DNA of 64,000 bases from Trema orientale (lineage: Eukaryota; Streptophyta; Magnoliopsida; Rosales; Cannabaceae). A program made the translations under genes and the position numbers. The notes beneath the pieces were generated by a model that did not search any database, had not been told where the DNA came from, and saw only the letters and a program-made list of their open reading frames with translations. Positions 60,275 to 64,000 of the stretch are shown here, piece by piece (position 1 is the first letter of the stretch; each line of letters starts with the position of its first letter). The stretch is from assembly GCA_002914845.1 (NCBI GenBank), contig JXTC01000076.1, positions 1 to 64,000 of the forward strand. The letters are read 5' to 3'.

Positions 60275-60277
60275 TTA

Positions 60278-61744
60278 GTTTAATGTATAGTTTCTCTTTA
60301 TATTTTAGAGGTGAAATTTACCTATTTAGTGATATGGAGTTTCAAAAATGTGAATTGAATTCAAAATGGAATGGAATTTTGAGTATTTGGAGACAAAAGA
60401 ATTTGGCATATCCCCTGGTTGTGAAGATTCACTTATAGCCCCTGCCTTTTTATGGTATTACTGTAGCTTCTCAGAAACCAGCGGAGAGGAGTTACTGCGA
60501 AAGTAACAATTCTCAAGTCTGAACAAGTTGCAGTATCTTCTTTTGTGGTTTTGATGCGACAAAACTTCTACTTCAGTAAATTTAGTTACACTTGCAACAA
60601 ATATTACAAACGTTTTTTTTTAGAAGAAAATAAATTTACTGTAGCACATAATATTTTATAATTTTTGTTGGTCAAAAAAATAAAGAACGGTTTCTAGGAT
60701 TATTTTAGATGTAGTTCTGATCGGTCATTAATTGAATTCATGTGTGCCTTTGAGTTTCACTATTGTACATTTGGACTGTAGACGCTAGGCAATATTGATT
60801 TGTCAAATTTATTTCTTATCATTATAGCAAAGCAGCGTATTATGGTTCTTTTTCTTTTCTTTTTTTTTTCCCCCCAAATGGTCTTCATATCTAGTGCTCT
60901 CTTAATTTTAAGTTTTTACTTCTTGAACTGAAAAATATTTATAATTCCAGTCTCCAGAAACCATAACATGCACCTTAAGCATAAATTGTAGGTTTTTAAC
61001 CACTATCCCACATTGCAGAGAAAGGATTTAGAATGATGTTGTATGTTTGAATAATCTGCTCCATAAAATTGTGAGATGGGAGGATTTTTTAAATTAAAAC
61101 TGAATTTTGGTCATATATCTTTAAATTATAACTGAATTTTTGTCAATGTTTTGGTTGTTCTTGGGTTTTTTTCAATTCTTGTTTGTTTATTTCTTTATAT
61201 TATGTTTTAACGAGAAATAATGATAATGTAATGAAATTCCTTTGTATACATAAATACATATACCTCTCATCAATAAATGTAGATGTTTTAAAGGGAACTA
61301 ATGGAATGAACGAGAACTAATGGAATGAAATCTCGTGTATTTTGATTGAATTTCATTCAACTAAATTGTTACTAAATACCGCTAAAAAAAAAAAAAAAAA
61401 ACTGTTACTAAAATAGCCGTTACATATCTTCAGTAAATATAAACTATACAAAATTTTTTTGAGTAAATATTTTATTTATTAGAAGCGAATGGAAAAATTG
61501 ATTTTAATTGTGCATATCAGTTTTAAATTAAAATATTTTAATTAAGAATTTTGCAGTAATTTCTTCACAGATAAACGTCTTTAGCAATGAACAATGAACC
61601 AATATTAAAAAAAAAAAGAAAAGTAACAATAGGCAAATAAAAAAATGAATAGTCACTTTCATCCAAAATGAATAGTGTTTAATTGGATGATCAACGACTC
61701 TCTCTCTCAAAGACATGCACAATAAGAGAAGAAAGAAACTTATT
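60278..61744. other. AT-rich intergenic DNA, no gene seen
   Basis: Only short direct repeats (for example AACTAATGGAATGAA twice near 61296-61330) and homopolymers are present. The minus-strand frame at 61528-61767 is Leu/Phe/Ile-rich from AT-rich sequence and has no family character. Confidence 0.6.
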
Positions 61745-61930
61745 ATAATAATGTTATGGGACACCATATGATGTCCAATACTATATGATGTGTCATTCTA
61801 TTATTGAGTATTTATAGTTAGCTTTTAGGTGAGCTCATGTGAGACCAAATTTATTAATTAGAATCACCGAATAACAGACTAATACATGTTATTATAGTGT
61901 AGAATACCTTTGGTGGCTCATAACATTGCT
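61745..61930. mobile_element. MITE family B, copy 3
   Basis: It runs from ATAATGTTATGGGACACCAT to GGCTCATAACATTGCT, with the family interior (GTGTCATTCT, CTTTTAGGTGAGCTCATGTG, CACCGAATAACAGAC). Strongly diverged from the next copy, which starts only a few bases later. Confidence 0.7.
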
Positions 61931-61941
61931 GATATATAATT

Positions 61942-62125
61942 GAATAATGCTATGGGGCACCAGTGGTGCCCAGCACCACAATGATGTGTCAGTCTGTCAC
62001 TGGTTAATTATAATTATAATTCACGTGGGACCCATGTGGGACCCAATTCATTAATTAAATCATCTAGTGATAAACAGACATGTCATTGTGGTGCTGGGCA
62101 CCACTGATGCCTTATAGTATTGCTC
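61942..62125. mobile_element. MITE family B, copy 4, 9-bp target duplication
   Basis: A 184-bp element. The left end GAATAATGCTATGGGGCACC and the minus-strand right end GAGCAATACTATAAGGCATC continue into identical AGTGGTGCCCAGCACCACAA arms. The perfect 9-mer TATATAATT flanks it (61933-61941 and 62126-62134). A 9-bp duplication with inverted ends beginning GA fits a Mutator-like MITE. The arms are the best preserved of the four copies, so it is the youngest. Confidence 0.88.
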
Positions 62126-62134
62126 TATATAATT

Positions 62135-63037
62135 AGTATATAAGAAAGGGTTAAAGGAGAGTACAAATATAAAATGTGTATTTATTATTTTTTTTTCCAA
62201 CTACTCAAATTATTATAGTTGTTGGATAATATGATCCAATGACTGAAAAAGAAAAAAAAATACGGTAAAGAAAAATATTCCCTAATGACACCTAGTTCCT
62301 CGTATAATTTAAGAGTCAATAATAACATTATCATTTCATAATATTTTCTTTTATATATTAATGCATATATGGGCGTATAATTTCGAGTACTTATTTTAGT
62401 ATATTAATTATTTTTATAATATTTATTTGTGAAGTAATTTTACAGTGAAATGTTCAAGACACACTCTTTGGTACAAATTTGATGTGTATATTATTCAATT
62501 TTAATTGAATTCTAAATGGCTAGATTTTATTGGTTTATAATAATAAACACTAGAATAGCTGAATTCATTTTATACTATTTCATACATTTGGTCATTTATT
62601 AAGTATCGGATATGTTTAATTTTACTCAAGATATATCTATTTGTTTAGATGTCTAAAATGTGCCCAATTTATGATTTTTGTGTGATTTAATTATTTATTA
62701 GAATAAAAAAAAGGGGTAAATTCAATACCTGAGCTTCATTAAGTCAGCAACATACAAAATGTAGCTTATATTGACTTGAATATTCTATTTTGAGCCATTT
62801 TCTCACTACTACATAGAAGTTAAACCCTTTTTTATTTGTTTTTTCTAGAGTTTATTCCATCTCAGATATAATTGTGATCGTGATTGAGTTTTGCTTTAAA
62901 CAAAAAGTTAGTCTAGTTTTCATACAATTCAAGAACTCCGAAGATATTTTCCCTTGGTAACTAACACTTAATTATTTCATATAAATTCTTCAGACATGTC
63001 TATGGGTTATTTTGTTTAGGATATCTATATATTTATA
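62135..63037. other. AT-rich intergenic DNA
   Basis: A fragment with CCAACTACTCAAATTATTAT and GTTGGATAATATGATCCAAT at 62196-62240 looks like an internal piece of MITE family C. Nothing else is recognisable. Confidence 0.5.
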
Positions 63038-63272
63038 GGTTGCCAATTCAGTAGGTATTTTTTTTAACTTATGTGTAGGTATTTTTTTTTAACCGTTGGA
63101 TCATCTTCCAATGGTGATCCAATGGCTATAATGAGATACATGAAAAGACGTACATTATTAATGCTATTTCTCTCGCATATTTTTTACAATAAAAAAATAT
63201 ACATAATAAATTTGCATTGGTCAAAATGATACCTATGTGTAAAAAAAAAAAATACCTACTGGATTGGTGCCT
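63038..63272. mobile_element. MITE family C, copy 4
   Basis: The left end GGTTGCCAATTCAGTAGGTA and the minus-strand right end AGGCACCAATCCAGTAGGTA form the family terminal repeat. Interior words CCGTTGGATCATC and CATGAAAAGACGTACATTA match the other copies. The flanks are (TA)-rich, so a target duplication cannot be read. Confidence 0.78.
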
Positions 63273-64000
63273 ATATATATATATGTATGACATATAGTAT
63301 ATGTGGGAATGAAGGAAGGAAGTTTATATTTGTACATAACTGATATTCTCGTGTTATCTTTCCATTTTACTAAATGATTATAAGAAATTAGAATTTCTAG
63401 ATAAAGTGGATAGGAAAGTTGTCAATTATATGCGTATATATATGGCAAGAATTAGATGACTTCTAGTTGTAGTTAATAGAAGACAAAGTTTAATGTTTTA
63501 GTTGTGTGCGTGTGTATATATATATATATTAACATATGAAATTATTATAGTTTTTCTTTTATAGTTATAAGTATATATATATGCTGTAAGTGTGTGGCCA
63601 TTAAAAAAAATAAAACAAAACAAAAGAAAAGAGAGATTATTAACACGCATCTAGTTATTATTTTTTTTACCATGTGAGTGAATTTTTGGGTCTTGATATT
63701 GTCTATCGTGCTTGTATGATGGTTTTGTGTATGTACACGTATTTAATTAGAGGTCAATATTGTTTTACCATATGTAAGTAGAACTTATATACTAGAATTC
63801 TACAAACCATAAGACCCGTTGATTTTACTAATATATATAACTATTGGTTTTAACTTTTTAGGCTACCGATGTTTATATTCTTAAACCGGTTTCCGAAAAC
63901 AAGTTTAGAGAGTCAGTATCTTATTGTTGGAGTAATCTATAAAATGAATATTAATTCCCAATTGATTCTTAAAATTTTCTACTACTCCTTTGTGTGATGT
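63273..64000. other. AT-rich intergenic DNA, no gene seen
   Basis: Several (TA)n tracts (63275-63290, 63515-63530, 63570-63582) and homopolymers are present. There is no supported reading frame or named repeat. Confidence 0.6.

Overview
This window is nuclear DNA from a flowering plant, most likely a eudicot (probably woody, but the species cannot be read from the sequence). The basis is: intron-rich genes with GT-AG introns, a group IIe WRKY factor, plant exocyst and TRAIP-type proteins, and typical plant LTR, LINE, SINE and MITE debris in very AT-rich intergenic DNA. Two runs of N (53142-53150 and 56611) show it is part of a draft assembly.

Only three intact host genes can be supported. 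(1) On the minus strand, 25896-29169, a nine-exon gene for a RING-H2 E3 ubiquitin ligase of the TRAIP/NOPO type (595 residues). (2) On the plus strand, 39103-49430 with a 5' untranslated exon near 37.9-38.06 kb, a gene with 24 coding exons for the exocyst subunit SEC10 (840 residues). (3) On the plus strand, 57941-59287, a three-exon WRKY gene of the WRKY22/27/29 group (371 residues). All three give continuous reading frames across every intron. They are separate transcription units with unrelated jobs: replication-linked ubiquitin signalling, exocytosis, and defence or stress transcription.

The rest is repeat-derived or featureless. 1-320 looks like the 3' part of an LTR. 321-12567 is AT-rich DNA with two tRNA-derived SINEs, foldback elements, short tandem duplications and a MITE. 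12568-13164 is a 5'-truncated LINE (RNase H part) still flanked by a 20-bp target duplication. 13210-18261 is a decayed Ty1/Copia element on the minus strand with both LTRs, primer-binding site, gag, protease, integrase, RT and RNase H remnants. 18946-21035 is a solo LTR with a perfect 5-bp target duplication. 31126-35097 is a decayed LINE with a poly-A tail, itself split by a second solo LTR (31231-32566, target duplication TAATC). Several MITE families are dispersed through the window, three of them with readable target duplications of 8 or 9 bp, and one sits inside a SEC10 intron.

I found no operon-like cluster, CRISPR, tRNA or rRNA gene, and nothing that supports a novel multi-gene system. 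The most informative observations are the nested and dated transposon insertions, the small MITE families with readable target duplications, and a PCNA-binding-like tail on the TRAIP protein.
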